Shown: positions 39,589-48,348 of the stretch, piece after piece
Layout: the number at the start of each line of letters is the position of its first letter
Position numbering within the stretch: the first letter of the stretch is position 1
From: Halobaculum rubrum
GTDB taxonomy: Archaea > Halobacteriota > Halobacteria > Halobacteriales > Haloferacaceae
Direction: 5' to 3'
Assembly (NCBI RefSeq): GCF_019880225.1
Contig: NZ_CP082284.1
Location: 2,232,001-2,296,000 of the forward strand
Length of the DNA stretch: 64,000 nucleotides
Program-made: the position numbers and the translations under genes
Notes under the pieces: generated by a model
Database searches by the model: none
What the model was told of the DNA's origin: nothing
Seen by the model: only the letters and a program-made list of their open reading frames with translations

Positions 39589-41055
39589 ATGAGTACCGGC
39601 GTCACCGTCTCGTCGATGTCGACGTACGCCATTCTCGGCTGCGGGAGCGTCGGGCACGCGGTCGCCGACGCGCTGACGCTCGAGGAGAAGGACGTACTGA
39701 TCCTCGACAAGGACGAGTCCCGCGTGGAGGCCCTGCGCGATCAGGACCTGAACGCCCAACAGCAGGACATCGCCGACGACGACGTGGTCGAGGCGGTCGC
39801 CGACCGCGACGTGATCCTCATCCTCTCGTCGGACGTCGACGCCAACAAGGACGCGGTGCGGGCCATCCGCGAGCGCGGCGGCGACCAGTACGTCGTCGTC
39901 CGCGCCTCGGACCCGGTCAGCGAGGACGAACTCGCCGATCTGGGCGCGGACGTCGTCATCAACCCCTCGACCGTCATCGCCGACTCCGCGCTCCGGTCGC
40001 TCGAGTCCGGCGAGCTGGAGTACAAGGCCAGACAGCTCGCGGACATCCTCCGCGGGACCACCGGAACGCTCGCCGTGCTGGCCCACGACAACCCGGACCC
40101 CGACTCCATCGCCGCCGCGGTCGCGCTCGCGGCGATCGCTGCCGAGTACGGCGTCGAGGCGGAGATCCTCTACGACGGCGAGATCGGGCACCAGGAGAAC
40201 CGGGCGTTCGTCAACACGCTCGGGATCGATCTCCACGCCCGCGACGACGCTCAACCGCTCTCGGAGTACGGCGCGCTCGCGCTCGTCGACTACGCCGAGA
40301 CCGGCGGCAAGGAGATCGACGGCGAGGTGGACATCTACATCGATCACGACGAGCCCGAGGCGGTCATCGACGCCGCGTTCACCGACATCCGCAAGAACGT
40401 CTCCGCCACCTCGACGATCCTCACCAAGTACCTCCAGGAGTTCGACCTCTCGCCGAACGAGACGGTCGCGACCGCGCTGTTGTACGGCATCCGCGCGGAG
40501 ACGGTCGACTTCAAGCGCGACACCACGCCCGCGGACCTGACGGCCGCGGCGTACCTCCACCCGTTCGCCAACCACGACACGCTGGAGGACGTGGAGTCGC
40601 CGAGCATGAGCCCCGAGACGCTGGACGTGCTCGCGGAGGCCATCCAGAACCGCGAGGTCCACGGCAGCCACCTCGTCTCCAACGCGGGGTTCGTCCGCGA
40701 CCGCGAGGCGCTCGCACAGGCGGCCCAACAGTTGCTCAACCTCGAGGGGATCACGACCTCCGCCGTCTTCGGCATCGTCGACGACACGATCACGCTGGCC
40801 GCGCGCTCGAAGGACATCCGGATCAACATCGGGAACGTCCTTCGCGACGGCTTCTCCGACGTCGGCGAGGCGGTCGGCCACGCGAAACAGGGCACCGCCG
40901 AGATCCCCCTCGGACTGTTCACCGGGATCGAGACGACCGAGTCGAACCGCGACACGCTGCTCGCGCTCTCGGAGGAAGCGGTGCGAAAGAAGCTGTTCGA
41001 CGCGATGGGCGTCGAGAGCGGCTCCGGAGCGAGCGAGTCCTCCAACGGCACGTAG
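39589..41055 (+). CDS. RCK_N (TrkA-N) domain fused to DHH/DHHA1 phosphoesterase
   Basis: A 488-residue fusion. Residues 10-130 are a Rossmann RCK/TrkA-N domain with AILGCGSVGHAVADAL (G-x-G-x-x-G) and LDKDESRVEALRDQDL, the usual NAD/ATP- or nucleotide-binding regulator of K+ channels. Residues about 140-480 form a DHH phosphodiesterase with LAHDNPDPDSIAAAVAL near 161-176 (metal-binding Asps), VDIYIDHDEPEA near 252 (DHD in place of DHH) and a DHHA1 region FSDVGEAVGHAKQGTAEIPL. DHH-DHHA1 enzymes include c-di-AMP phosphodiesterases (GdpP, DhhP). With dacZ in the same window this is a candidate c-di-AMP hydrolase or sensor (inference). Starts are 39589 (chosen, TATA-like gcttaagtg upstream) or 39616. 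Confidence 0.88.
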   Translation: MSTGVTVSSMSTYAILGCGSVGHAVADALTLEEKDVLILDKDESRVEALRDQDLNAQQQDIADDDVVEAVADRDVILILSSDVDANKDAVRAIRERGGDQYVVVRASDPVSEDELADLGADVVINPSTVIADSALRSLESGELEYKARQLADILRGTTGTLAVLAHDNPDPDSIAAAVALAAIAAEYGVEAEILYDGEIGHQENRAFVNTLGIDLHARDDAQPLSEYGALALVDYAETGGKEIDGEVDIYIDHDEPEAVIDAAFTDIRKNVSATSTILTKYLQEFDLSPNETVATALLYGIRAETVDFKRDTTPADLTAAAYLHPFANHDTLEDVESPSMSPETLDVLAEAIQNREVHGSHLVSNAGFVRDREALAQAAQQLLNLEGITTSAVFGIVDDTITLAARSKDIRINIGNVLRDGFSDVGEAVGHAKQGTAEIPLGLFTGIETTESNRDTLLALSEEAVRKKLFDAMGVESGSGASESSNGT

Positions 41056-41590
41056 CGACCCCGCCCCGACCGCCGACACGCCGGTACGTCGTCGTCCGCG
41101 GTGTCCGTCTGCAATCGACTATTCGTCAGTGATCGAACTCCTGCGTCGAGGATGCCGCGGCAGAAAGAGATATATACACTGTGTTACGTAATACCACACG
41201 AGAGGTGGTTGGCATCGAACGAGGACACACGAACGGATCGACCGTTGCAGCGACCGCCGACCGACACCCGAACCCGAGGGTTTGACGCCGTAGCACAACG
41301 CACCCGGCACGTCCGATCGCCGGGGCGGAACAACCGGACAGGCGTTCGACCACAGCACAGGCGTTCGACACGCTATAGCCGATCAACACGGTACAGGCGA
41401 TCAACCACCGCCCGAGCGGCTCACCGGTATCGTACGTCGGACCGCCGCGGCACCGCGCCGCGGTTCCCCGGGTTCTCACGACGTTCGTCGCGAACGGAAC
41501 GTGGAGCGCGCCGACCGCGATACGGGCGCCGATCGCGACGCGCACACGGCTGTGGGATCGGCGATCGGAGGCTGGGGATGGTCCCCGCAG
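41056..41590. other. 535-base convergent intergenic region with an orphan promoter-like element
   Basis: No convincing protein gene is present: the longest frame (41101-41634, plus) is Arg-rich and lacks halophile composition. The region contains a strong TATA-like and palindromic element (41168-41194) and three imperfect copies of acaggcg(t)tcgac (41338-41350, 41357-41370, 41393-41406) spaced 19 and 36 bases apart. The rest, including 41210-41330 and 41410-41590, shows nothing I can identify. A small non-coding RNA starting near 41200 is possible. Confidence 0.45.
41168..41194 (+). promoter_or_regulatory. TATA box followed by a palindromic operator-like site
   Basis: The sequence gatatatacac (41168-41178) is a strong haloarchaeal TATA element. 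Immediately after it, gtgttacgtaatac (41181-41194) is a 14-bp palindrome with one mismatched pair, centred on ttacgtaa. A site overlapping the region just after TATA would block initiation if bound. No coding gene follows on either strand, so its target is unclear. Confidence 0.45.
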
Positions 41591-42190
41591 TCAAGCGATA
41601 TCTCTGCTGGTGTCGACGACGACGCGGTCAGTGAGCTTCAGTTTCAGGGGCTCGTCGAGTGCGGCACCCCCGCGGACCTTCGTGACGTACAGTCGGTTCT
41701 CGATCGTCATCGTGGCCGTCCGCACGTCCAACAGCCAGACGCTGTCGACCCGAGCGAGCGTTCGCGTCCGGCCGGCCGTGTCGGTCGCCGGTTCCGGACA
41801 GTGGAGGTAGCCTGCCCCGTCGGCGTCGTCGACGGCGTCCGCGGCCGCATCGAGCACCCGACGGAGGTCCGTCGGCGTGAGCTCCTCTACCCCGAGCGTC
41901 GGCGTCACGACGAGCGTCCCTCGCTCGGGAAGCACGGCGAACGTTTCTTCGGGGGCGGCCGCCAGCGCCGCCGGGTCGCGTTCGATGACCGTCGCCTCGT
42001 CCGGGTAGCCGTCGGCGACCGCCGAAGCGGGGCGGTTCAGCGAGACGACGAGCGCGTCGCTCGGTTCGGCGGCCGCCTCGAGAAGGAGTTCGGCGCTCGA
42101 CCCGACCGGCGCGACGAGCGCCGTCAGCGACCCGACGGGGAGTCCGCCGCCGAGGCGTCGGTCGAGCGGGTCGATCCCGGTGGCGTGCAC
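41591..42190 (-). CDS. RAD55/KaiC-like protein with degenerate Walker A (paralogue 2)
   Basis: A 199-residue protein that starts HATGIDPLDRRLGGGLPVGSL, like its paralogue at 15225-15851, but the P-loop region reads LVAPVGSSAELLLEAA, with no GKT. It ends KLTDRVVVDTSRDIA, sharing DTSRDIA with the paralogue. A central region (VVTPTLGVEELTPTDLRRVL) and WLLDVRTATMTIENRLYVTK match the family's later strands. The start is GTG 42190, directly abutting the TAG stop of the PRC-barrel gene (42191-42193), so translation is probably coupled. Catalytic ATP use is doubtful; the role may be regulatory or structural (inference). Confidence 0.75.
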   Translation of the reverse strand: MHATGIDPLDRRLGGGLPVGSLTALVAPVGSSAELLLEAAAEPSDALVVSLNRPASAVADGYPDEATVIERDPAALAAAPEETFAVLPERGTLVVTPTLGVEELTPTDLRRVLDAAADAVDDADGAGYLHCPEPATDTAGRTRTLARVDSVWLLDVRTATMTIENRLYVTKVRGGAALDEPLKLKLTDRVVVDTSRDIA

Positions 42191-42484
42191 CTACGCGACC
42201 GCCTCCTCGTTGGTCTCGTCTTTGAGGCGCTCGATGGTGTCGTTGACGAGGATCACGTCGCCGACGGCGCGCACCCATCGGTACGGGATCATCACGCCCT
42301 TCCCGGGTTCGACCCGGTCGGCGAACAGCTCGTCGCTGAGTTGTGCCAGCGCGAGGCCGGTGACCGCCTGCGCGTCCAGGTCGAGGCGGACGTCCTCGAC
42401 TTCCCCCACGAACACGCCGTTGTTGGAGTAGACCTCCCTCCCCACGAGAGTCGTGATCTCCTGGGGCGCCGCGTCTGCGTTCAT
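42191..42484 (-). CDS. PRC-barrel domain protein (CdpB-like)
   Basis: A 97-residue protein made almost entirely of one PRC-barrel: ITTLVGREVYSNNGVFVGEV (first strands, about 10-29), VRLDLDAQAVTGLALAQLSD, GKGVMIPYRWVRAVGDVILV and a helical end TIERLKDETNEEAVA. Small haloarchaeal PRC-barrel proteins of this type include the cell-division factors CdpB1/CdpB2, which link FtsZ-ring components to CdpA; the match in size and N-terminal wording supports that relation but cannot prove it. A TATA-like gattttaag lies 25-33 bases upstream of ATG 42484. The RAD55-like gene follows with no gap, and the dehydrogenase gene is divergent. Confidence 0.85.
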   Translation of the reverse strand: MNADAAPQEITTLVGREVYSNNGVFVGEVEDVRLDLDAQAVTGLALAQLSDELFADRVEPGKGVMIPYRWVRAVGDVILVNDTIERLKDETNEEAVA

Positions 42485-42735
42485 GCTCCGCTGATCGGCG
42501 GGGCGGGTCTTAAAATCGTTCCTCGCGGGCTCACACGCGTCAGACACAGGGCGGACGCCGAGAACGGGTGTGCCGCGAACCCACCTACAGTAGGGGGCGT
42601 CCGCACCACACGCGGGTCGTGTTTCGACACTCGACGGGTCGGGCCGGCGTGCGTCGCGCCCCGATCGGGCTCGAGGGCGACGATCGCCCTGTCCAGCGGG
42701 CTTATGTGACTCCCACACACACCTTCACCCATCCG

Positions 42736-45700
42736 ATGTCTTCCGATCTCCCGTCCCCGCCCGACGGCGGGCCGGACCTGACCGACGCGGACTACGACTA
42801 CGGCTCAGAGGACGTCGCCCGGCCGGGGCTCGTCGCCGATCTGGAGGGGCTCGTCGCGGGCGACGTTCGCTTCGACACCTACTCCCGACAGCTGTACGCG
42901 ACCGACGCGTCGGCGTACCAGCGGACGCCAATCGGCGTCGTTCTCCCGCGCTCCACCGACGACGTGGCCGCGGTGATGGAGTACTGCGCCGAGCGGGAGA
43001 TCCCGGTGCTCCCGCGCGGCGGCGGCACGTCGCTGGCGGGCCAGACGGTGAACGAGGCGGTCGTCATCGATTTCACGCGGTATATGGACGAGATCCGCGA
43101 CCTCGACTCCGACGCCCGCGAGGCGACCGTCGACGCCGGCTGCATCGTCGAGGAACTCAACGAGGCGGCCGCCCCACACGGGCTGAAGTTCGCTCCGGAC
43201 CCGGCGTGGCGCGACAAGTCCGCGATCGGCGGCGCGATCGGCAACAACTCCACCGGGTCGCACTCGCTGCGGTACGGCAAGACCGACGCGTACGTCGACT
43301 CCTGTGAGGTCGTCCTCGCGGACGGCTCCATCGAGACGTTCGGCGAGATCGCGGTGTCGACGATGCGCGAGGAGGCCGACGCCGACGGGGAGTTGCTGGA
43401 ACGGATCTACGCGGAACTCGTCCGGATCATCGACGAGGAGAGCGAGGCGGTGACCGAGCGCTACCCGGACATGAAGCGCAACGTCTCCGGGTACAACCTC
43501 GACGTGCTCGTCGAGGAGGCGCGGGGGGAGTGGGCCGGCGACGCGCCGGAGACCGGCGGCGGCACCGGCGAACCGGGGACGGTGAACCTCGCGCGGCTCA
43601 TGTGCGGGAGCGAGGGGACCCTCGGGATCGTCACCGAGGCGACCGTCTCGCTGGTCGAGGTGCCCGAGACGAAGGCGATCGCGCTGCTCACCTACGACTC
43701 GCTGCTCGACGCGATGGCGGACGTGGCCCGGATCCTCGAACACGACCCCGCCGCCGTCGAGGTGATGGACGACACGTTCCTCGATCTCGCCCGCGAGACG
43801 GCGGAGTTCGGCGACGTGGTCGGGCTGTTGCCCGAGGGAACCGACTCGACGCTCCTCGTGGAGTTCTACGCCGAGAGCGACGCAGAGGGGCGACAGAACG
43901 TCGCCGATCTGGTCGCCGATCGCTGTCCGGGGACCGACACCGAGGCCGTCGCGGCCGCGGACGGCGTCGACGCCGGCGACGAGGTGTACGCCACGGGCGC
44001 GTTGGAGGCACACGACCCCGAGCGGCGCGCGACGTTCTGGAAGATGCGCAAGGCGGGAATGCCCATCCTCCTCAGCCGGACCTCCGACGCCAAGCACATC
44101 TCCTTCATCGAGGACTGTGCGGTCCCGCCGGAGCATCTCCCGGAGTACGCCGCCGACTTCCAGGCGCTGCTGGAGGAGGTCGGGACGTTCGCGTCCTTCT
44201 ACGCCCACGCCGGTCCCGGCGTGCTCCACATCCGGCCGCTGGTCGACACGAAGACCGTCGACGGCATCGACCAGTTCGAGCGGATCGCCGACGGCGCCTC
44301 GGATCTCGTCGTGAAGTACGGCGGCAGCGTCTCCGGCGAGCACGGCGACGGCCGCGCCCGAACCCAGTGGAACCGAAAGCTGTACGGCGACGACCTCTGG
44401 TCGACCTTCCGCGATCTCAAGACCGCGTTCGATCCGGACTGGCTCCTGAACCCCGGGAACGTCTGCGGCGACCACAGCCTCACCGAACACCTTCGATTCG
44501 ACCCGGAGTACGCCTTCGACGCGGGCTTCGATCCGGAGCTGAACTGGGACAACGAGAACGGTTTTCAGGGGATGGCGGAGCTGTGCCACGGCTGTGGCGG
44601 CTGTCGCGGCGGCCAGTCGACGACCGGCGGCGTGATGTGTCCCACCTTCCGCGCGGCCGACGAGGAGATCCAGAGCACTCGCGGCCGGGCCAACCTCCTC
44701 AGGGGGGCGATGTCGGGCGACCTACCCGCGGACCCGTTCTCCGAGGAGTTCACCAGCGAGGTGATGGACCTGTGTGTCGGCTGTAAGGGTTGCAAGCGGA
44801 ACTGCCCCAGCGGCGTCGACATGGCGAAGCTGAAGGCCGAGGTCGTGCACGAGCGTCACGAGCGTGAGGGGCCGAGCCTGCGAGACCGCCTGTTCGCGAA
44901 CGTCAACCTCGTCTCGCGGGTCGGCTCGGCGCTCGCGCCCCTCTCGAACCTCGCGACGAGGCTCCCCGGGTCCGGGTTCCTCGGGGAGAAGCTGCTCGGT
45001 ATCGCCGCCGAGCGCGACCTCCCCCGGTTCCACCGGACGACGCTGCGCGACTGGTTCGAGTCGCGCGGCGGTCCGGCCGTCGCCGAGGCGGACGCCGAGC
45101 GCGTCGCCGTGCTCGTTCCCGACACGTACACGAACTACAACCACCCCGAGGCCGGGAAGGCCGCGGTCCGCGTGCTCGAAGCGGCGGGCGTGCGCGTCGA
45201 ACTCGCAGACGTGGAGGACACCGGCCGCCCGGCACACAGCATGGGCTTTCTCGACGCGGCCCGCGAGCGAACCGCCGCGGCGGTCGCGGACCTCACCCCC
45301 CGCGTCGAGAACGGGCGCGACGTGGTCGTCGTCGAGCCCAGCGAGGCTGTGATGCTGCAGTCGGACCTGTTGGATCTGCACGACTCGGAGGACGCCGCGA
45401 CGGTCGCCGCCAACAGCTACGGCGTGCTGGAGTACGTCGACGCCTTCCGCCTCGACGAGGGGATGGACCTCGGCGGCTCAGGCTCGCTCACGTATCACGG
45501 ACACTGCCACCAGAAGGCGACGAAGAAGGACCACCACGCGGTCGGCGTGCTCCGGCGCGCCGGCTACGAGGTCGACCCGCTGGACTCCACGTGCTGCGGG
45601 ATGGCCGGGAGCTTCGGCTACGAGGTCGAGCATCACTCGATGAGCGAATCGATCGCGTCGATCCTGTTCGACCAAGTCGACGACAGCCCCGGCGAGGAGG

Positions 45701-45804
45701 TCACCGCCCCGGGCGCCTCCTGCCGGACGCAGCTCGCGGAGCGCGACGGCGCCGACGGCGACCCGCCCCACCCGGTCGAGAAGGTGGCTGCGGCGCTCCG
45801 GTGA
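42736..45804 (+). CDS. FAD-linked oxidase fused to Fe-S/CCG domains (D-2-hydroxyacid dehydrogenase, Dld/YdiJ-like)
   Basis: A 1022-residue dehydrogenase of D-lactate, D-2-hydroxyglutarate or a similar acid. Part 1 (about 40-590) is the FAD-binding type 4 fold: YQRTPIGVVLPRSTDDVAAV, VLPRGGGTSLAGQTVNEAVV, APDPAWRDKSAIGGAIGNNS, LMCGSEGTLGIVTEATVSLV and VSGEHGDGRARTQW. Part 2 has two ferredoxin-like clusters: LCHGCGGCRGG...GVMCPTF (about 615-635) and DLCVGCKGCKRNCPSGVDM (about 677-695). Part 3 has CCG-type GlpC motifs, HGHCHQKATKKD near 917 and DSTCCGMAGSFGYEVEHH near 945. This architecture and length match E. coli YdiJ. ATG 42736 has cttatgtg at TATA distance. Confidence 0.93.
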   Translation: MSSDLPSPPDGGPDLTDADYDYGSEDVARPGLVADLEGLVAGDVRFDTYSRQLYATDASAYQRTPIGVVLPRSTDDVAAVMEYCAEREIPVLPRGGGTSLAGQTVNEAVVIDFTRYMDEIRDLDSDAREATVDAGCIVEELNEAAAPHGLKFAPDPAWRDKSAIGGAIGNNSTGSHSLRYGKTDAYVDSCEVVLADGSIETFGEIAVSTMREEADADGELLERIYAELVRIIDEESEAVTERYPDMKRNVSGYNLDVLVEEARGEWAGDAPETGGGTGEPGTVNLARLMCGSEGTLGIVTEATVSLVEVPETKAIALLTYDSLLDAMADVARILEHDPAAVEVMDDTFLDLARETAEFGDVVGLLPEGTDSTLLVEFYAESDAEGRQNVADLVADRCPGTDTEAVAAADGVDAGDEVYATGALEAHDPERRATFWKMRKAGMPILLSRTSDAKHISFIEDCAVPPEHLPEYAADFQALLEEVGTFASFYAHAGPGVLHIRPLVDTKTVDGIDQFERIADGASDLVVKYGGSVSGEHGDGRARTQWNRKLYGDDLWSTFRDLKTAFDPDWLLNPGNVCGDHSLTEHLRFDPEYAFDAGFDPELNWDNENGFQGMAELCHGCGGCRGGQSTTGGVMCPTFRAADEEIQSTRGRANLLRGAMSGDLPADPFSEEFTSEVMDLCVGCKGCKRNCPSGVDMAKLKAEVVHERHEREGPSLRDRLFANVNLVSRVGSALAPLSNLATRLPGSGFLGEKLLGIAAERDLPRFHRTTLRDWFESRGGPAVAEADAERVAVLVPDTYTNYNHPEAGKAAVRVLEAAGVRVELADVEDTGRPAHSMGFLDAARERTAAAVADLTPRVENGRDVVVVEPSEAVMLQSDLLDLHDSEDAATVAANSYGVLEYVDAFRLDEGMDLGGSGSLTYHGHCHQKATKKDHHAVGVLRRAGYEVDPLDSTCCGMAGSFGYEVEHHSMSESIASILFDQVDDSPGEEVTAPGASCRTQLAERDGADGDPPHPVEKVAAALR

Positions 45805-45882
45805 GCACCCCTCGGAGACGGGCCGACTCGCCGGGTCGCTCCGCCGCGACACTGTTAACAGGGGTCGTACCGAGCCGTCGGT

Positions 45883-46086
45883 ATGAACCGACTCACCGCC
45901 CTCCCGCTGTTCGGCTTTCTCACCGTCCTCGCCGCGCTGTACGTCACGGGAGCGCTCGACGGCGTCCCGTTCGCGGACCGTGCCGTGGGGTTCCTCCTCG
46001 GGCTGTTCGCGGTGCTCGCGATGGTCGCGGGCTACTCCTTCGGGCGCGGATATCGCGGCGACGACGACGAGGACACTGCGCAGTGA
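45883..46086 (+). CDS. Small two-span membrane protein
   Basis: A 67-residue protein with two hydrophobic segments, LTALPLFGFLTVLAALYVTG and RAVGFLLGLFAVLAMVAGYS, and an acidic C-terminal tail (RGDDDEDTAQ). It follows the dehydrogenase by 78 bases and has its own TATA-like tgttaac 24-30 bases before ATG 45883. The family is not recognised. The third-codon GC bias and promoter support a real gene. Confidence 0.68.
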   Translation: MNRLTALPLFGFLTVLAALYVTGALDGVPFADRAVGFLLGLFAVLAMVAGYSFGRGYRGDDDEDTAQ

Positions 46087-46155
46087 TGGATCGGCGTTCG
46101 AGACGAGGTATGGCGGCTCGCAGCGTCGGCCGGACGCTGCGGCCCGCGTTCAGAT

Positions 46156-46470
46156 TCAGAATCGGTTCTGGAAGACGCGGCCGTCGACGACGACCGTTCC
46201 GTCGCCCTCGACCGCGACCTCGTGGTCGCCGAGGGGGAACTCGAGCCGCCAGTCGGCGCTCTCGTGGCGCGCGAGCGACGCGAGCGCGTCGGCGTCGACG
46301 GCCCGTTGAAGGGTCGCGTTCAGGTCCATCGGGTCGACATCGTTCACCGTCGCGACCGCGCCGACGACCGCCGAGACAGGAGAATCGGCAGGGGTCGGGT
46401 CGTCCGTGGTCGCGTCGGTCGCCTCGCCGGCGTCGGTTCGAGCGTCTTCGAGCACTTGTGTCCGTGTCAT
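46156..46470 (-). CDS. Stand-alone HalOD1 output-domain protein
   Basis: A 104-residue protein consisting of one HalOD1 domain after an acidic N-terminal arm. The domain is recognised by SPVSAVVGAVATVNDVDPMDLNATL (key parts VVGAVATVNDVDPMDLN), RAVDADALASLAR, and the strands FPLGDHEVAVEGDGTVVVDG at the end. HalOD1 domains are thought to be output modules of haloarchaeal sensor/regulator proteins and often occur alone. No partner regulator is adjacent. The start is taken as the ATG before TRTQVLEDAR; a longer upstream frame has no support. Confidence 0.72.
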   Translation of the reverse strand: MTRTQVLEDARTDAGEATDATTDDPTPADSPVSAVVGAVATVNDVDPMDLNATLQRAVDADALASLARHESADWRLEFPLGDHEVAVEGDGTVVVDGRVFQNRF

Positions 46471-46660
46471 TGTGTAGTCGCGGTCCGGATCGCCCCCGCG
46501 GCGCGAACGCGGCGACGCGGTGGATGGCTGTGGCGTCGCGGGATCCGCGCTCTGGCGACCCAGTTCAGACAATCTGTTGACTTGTATGTACATAAACATC
46601 CGTCAGACGGATCGATGACAGCACGGAATGGAAGGCGGTCGCTCCGGCAGTCGTCGCGGG

Positions 46661-47836
46661 CTACAGCCCGTCTAGGACCCGTCCGAAGGCGTCGAGCGCC
46701 GCCTCACAGTCGTCGGGTGCGCGACCAAGCGAGACGCGGACGCCGTCGCTCATCCCGAAGAATCGACCGGGGACGACGAGCACGCCGGCGTCCCACGCGG
46801 CCTCGCTCACCGCGTCGCCGTCGACGCGCTCGTGTTCCAGATACGCGAACGGCGACCCCGGCTCGACGGAGCCGGCGAGGTCGTCGCGGTCGGCGAGGAA
46901 CCCGACGAGAAGCTGGTGGTTCCGGCGGCAGTGGTCGCGGGCGTCGGCGACGAGGTCGTCGCGGTGGCCGAACACGCGCCGCGCGAGCGCGACGCTCGGC
47001 GCGGCGAGCGCGGGGACGTGGTGTTCCACCAGTCGCGCGCGCTCGATGAACGCCTCGGGTCCGGTGATCCAGCCGACGCGGAGCCCGCCCAACCCGTGGA
47101 ACTTCGTGAGCGATCCGAGGGTGACGGTGGCCGCCAGTCCGGCGCCCGTCGGGCCGCCGAAGGCGTCGCCGGCCGCATCGTCGCCGCCGGTCCCGCTCGT
47201 GTACGGCGCGTACACCTCGTCGACGAGCAGGTAGCCGCCGTGGTCGGCCGCGACCTCCGCGGTCGCCGCGAGCGTCGCGCGGTCGACCACGGCGCCGGTC
47301 GGGTTGTGTCGGTTCGTCACCGTGACGTGCGCGAGCGGTCCCGCGAGGTCGGGGGCGGCCGCCGCGACACGCTCCGCGTCGAGACCGTACTCCGGACCGG
47401 GGCGGCGAACGCGCGCGACACGGCTCCCGATCCCGCGTGGCGTCTCGACGAGCGGCTCGTACCCGGGGGCTTCGACCAGCGCACACGGCTGTGGCCCTCC
47501 CTCGGCGGCCTCGGCGGCAGCCGTCCCGCCGTCGTCGACGGGCGCATCGTCGTGACGCTCCCGGGCGAGCGCCGCGGCCGTGGCGCACGCGAGGAAGCCG
47601 CCGTGGGTCGCGCCGGCGGTGAGCAGCACGTTGGCCTCATGGACGTCGTACTCGTCGGCGACGTGCTCGCGCAGTGACCTGCCGGCGCCGGGCTGTGACA
47701 GCCCGCGGAGCCGAGGGGGCACGAGGTCGTCAGGGTCGCCCGCGGGCAGCCGGCGGAGGTCACTGGTGCCGAGATCGTGCTCGGCGGCGGCCGGACGCCC
47801 CTCGATCCACTGCAGGTACGCGAGCGGCGGGAACAT
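46661..47836 (-). CDS. Class I/II (fold type I) aminotransferase
   Basis: PLP-dependent aminotransferase of 391 residues. Family blocks appear in order: VTNRHNPTGAVVDRATLAAT near 170-189, GGYLLVDEVYAPYTSG (Asp/Tyr of the PLP site, near 197) and SLTKFHGLGGLRVGWITGPE with the PLP lysine near 245. The C-terminal Arg for the substrate carboxylate is in DGVRVSLGRAPDD near 375. Residues 110-130 form an acidic Ala/Glu insert. It is closest in general pattern to pyridoxal enzymes of the aspartate aminotransferase superfamily with no clear substrate. A TATA-like cgtttttg is about 27 bases upstream of ATG 47836; the longer reading frame is rejected. Confidence 0.87.
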   Translation of the reverse strand: MFPPLAYLQWIEGRPAAAEHDLGTSDLRRLPAGDPDDLVPPRLRGLSQPGAGRSLREHVADEYDVHEANVLLTAGATHGGFLACATAAALARERHDDAPVDDGGTAAAEAAEGGPQPCALVEAPGYEPLVETPRGIGSRVARVRRPGPEYGLDAERVAAAAPDLAGPLAHVTVTNRHNPTGAVVDRATLAATAEVAADHGGYLLVDEVYAPYTSGTGGDDAAGDAFGGPTGAGLAATVTLGSLTKFHGLGGLRVGWITGPEAFIERARLVEHHVPALAAPSVALARRVFGHRDDLVADARDHCRRNHQLLVGFLADRDDLAGSVEPGSPFAYLEHERVDGDAVSEAAWDAGVLVVPGRFFGMSDGVRVSLGRAPDDCEAALDAFGRVLDGL

Positions 47837-47895
47837 ACTGCCGGGTTCAGGGCCGACCCCAAAAACGCTCCGTCGGCGGACGGTTCGGGACCGTC

Positions 47896-48348
47896 TCACT
47901 CGGTCGACCGCCCGCTCGCCCGGATCTCGTCGTACGCCGTCGTGGCCGCCGCCTCCGCGGCAGCGACGCCCTCGAACCGCGCCAGGTGGGACGCACAGTC
48001 GCAGTCGGAGGCGCCGAAGCCGGCGACCGGGTCGCCGTCGGGGGCCGCCCTCGCGAGCGTCCGCGCGAGACGGCACTCCTCGTCGCGGCCGCCGTCCAGG
48101 CGCTCGGCGGCCGACAGCGACACGCCGTCGTGGCCGCCCAGGTAGTCGACGTGCCAGTGTCGCACGTCGTGCTCGCCGCCGGCGACCCGGCGGTGGCGGT
48201 CGATCCGCGAGAACCCGCCCGACCCGAGCGCGCTGCCGGTGTAGACGTACCCGCCCGCCGGGAACTCGTGGACGCCGAGCGCGCCCACCTCGACGGTGAT
48301 GGGGTCCGGAGCGGCGAACACCAGCGTGTAGGTGCCTGTGTCGCTCAC
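47896..48348 (-). CDS. DUF123 (GIY-YIG-like) protein
   Basis: A 150-residue protein of the DUF123 family, a GIY-YIG-like fold. The core FPAGGYVYTGSALGSGGFSR provides the family's Y-TGSA block; next come RIDRHRRVAGGEHDVRHWHVDYLGGH (key: HWHVDYL) and the cysteine region GASDCDCASHLARF. The family is often near DNA-repair genes such as endonuclease III. The start is GTG 48348 and overlaps the ogt stop by four bases (GTGA), so expression is coupled to ogt. Nuclease activity is not established. Confidence 0.82.
   Translation of the reverse strand: MSDTGTYTLVFAAPDPITVEVGALGVHEFPAGGYVYTGSALGSGGFSRIDRHRRVAGGEHDVRHWHVDYLGGHDGVSLSAAERLDGGRDEECRLARTLARAAPDGDPVAGFGASDCDCASHLARFEGVAAAEAAATTAYDEIRASGRSTE

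Noticed and set aside
41101-41634. 177-residue plus-strand frame in the gap after the RCK-DHH gene
   Set aside because: Composition is highly basic (Arg-rich), unlike any protein gene in this window, and it runs antisense into the RAD55-like gene.
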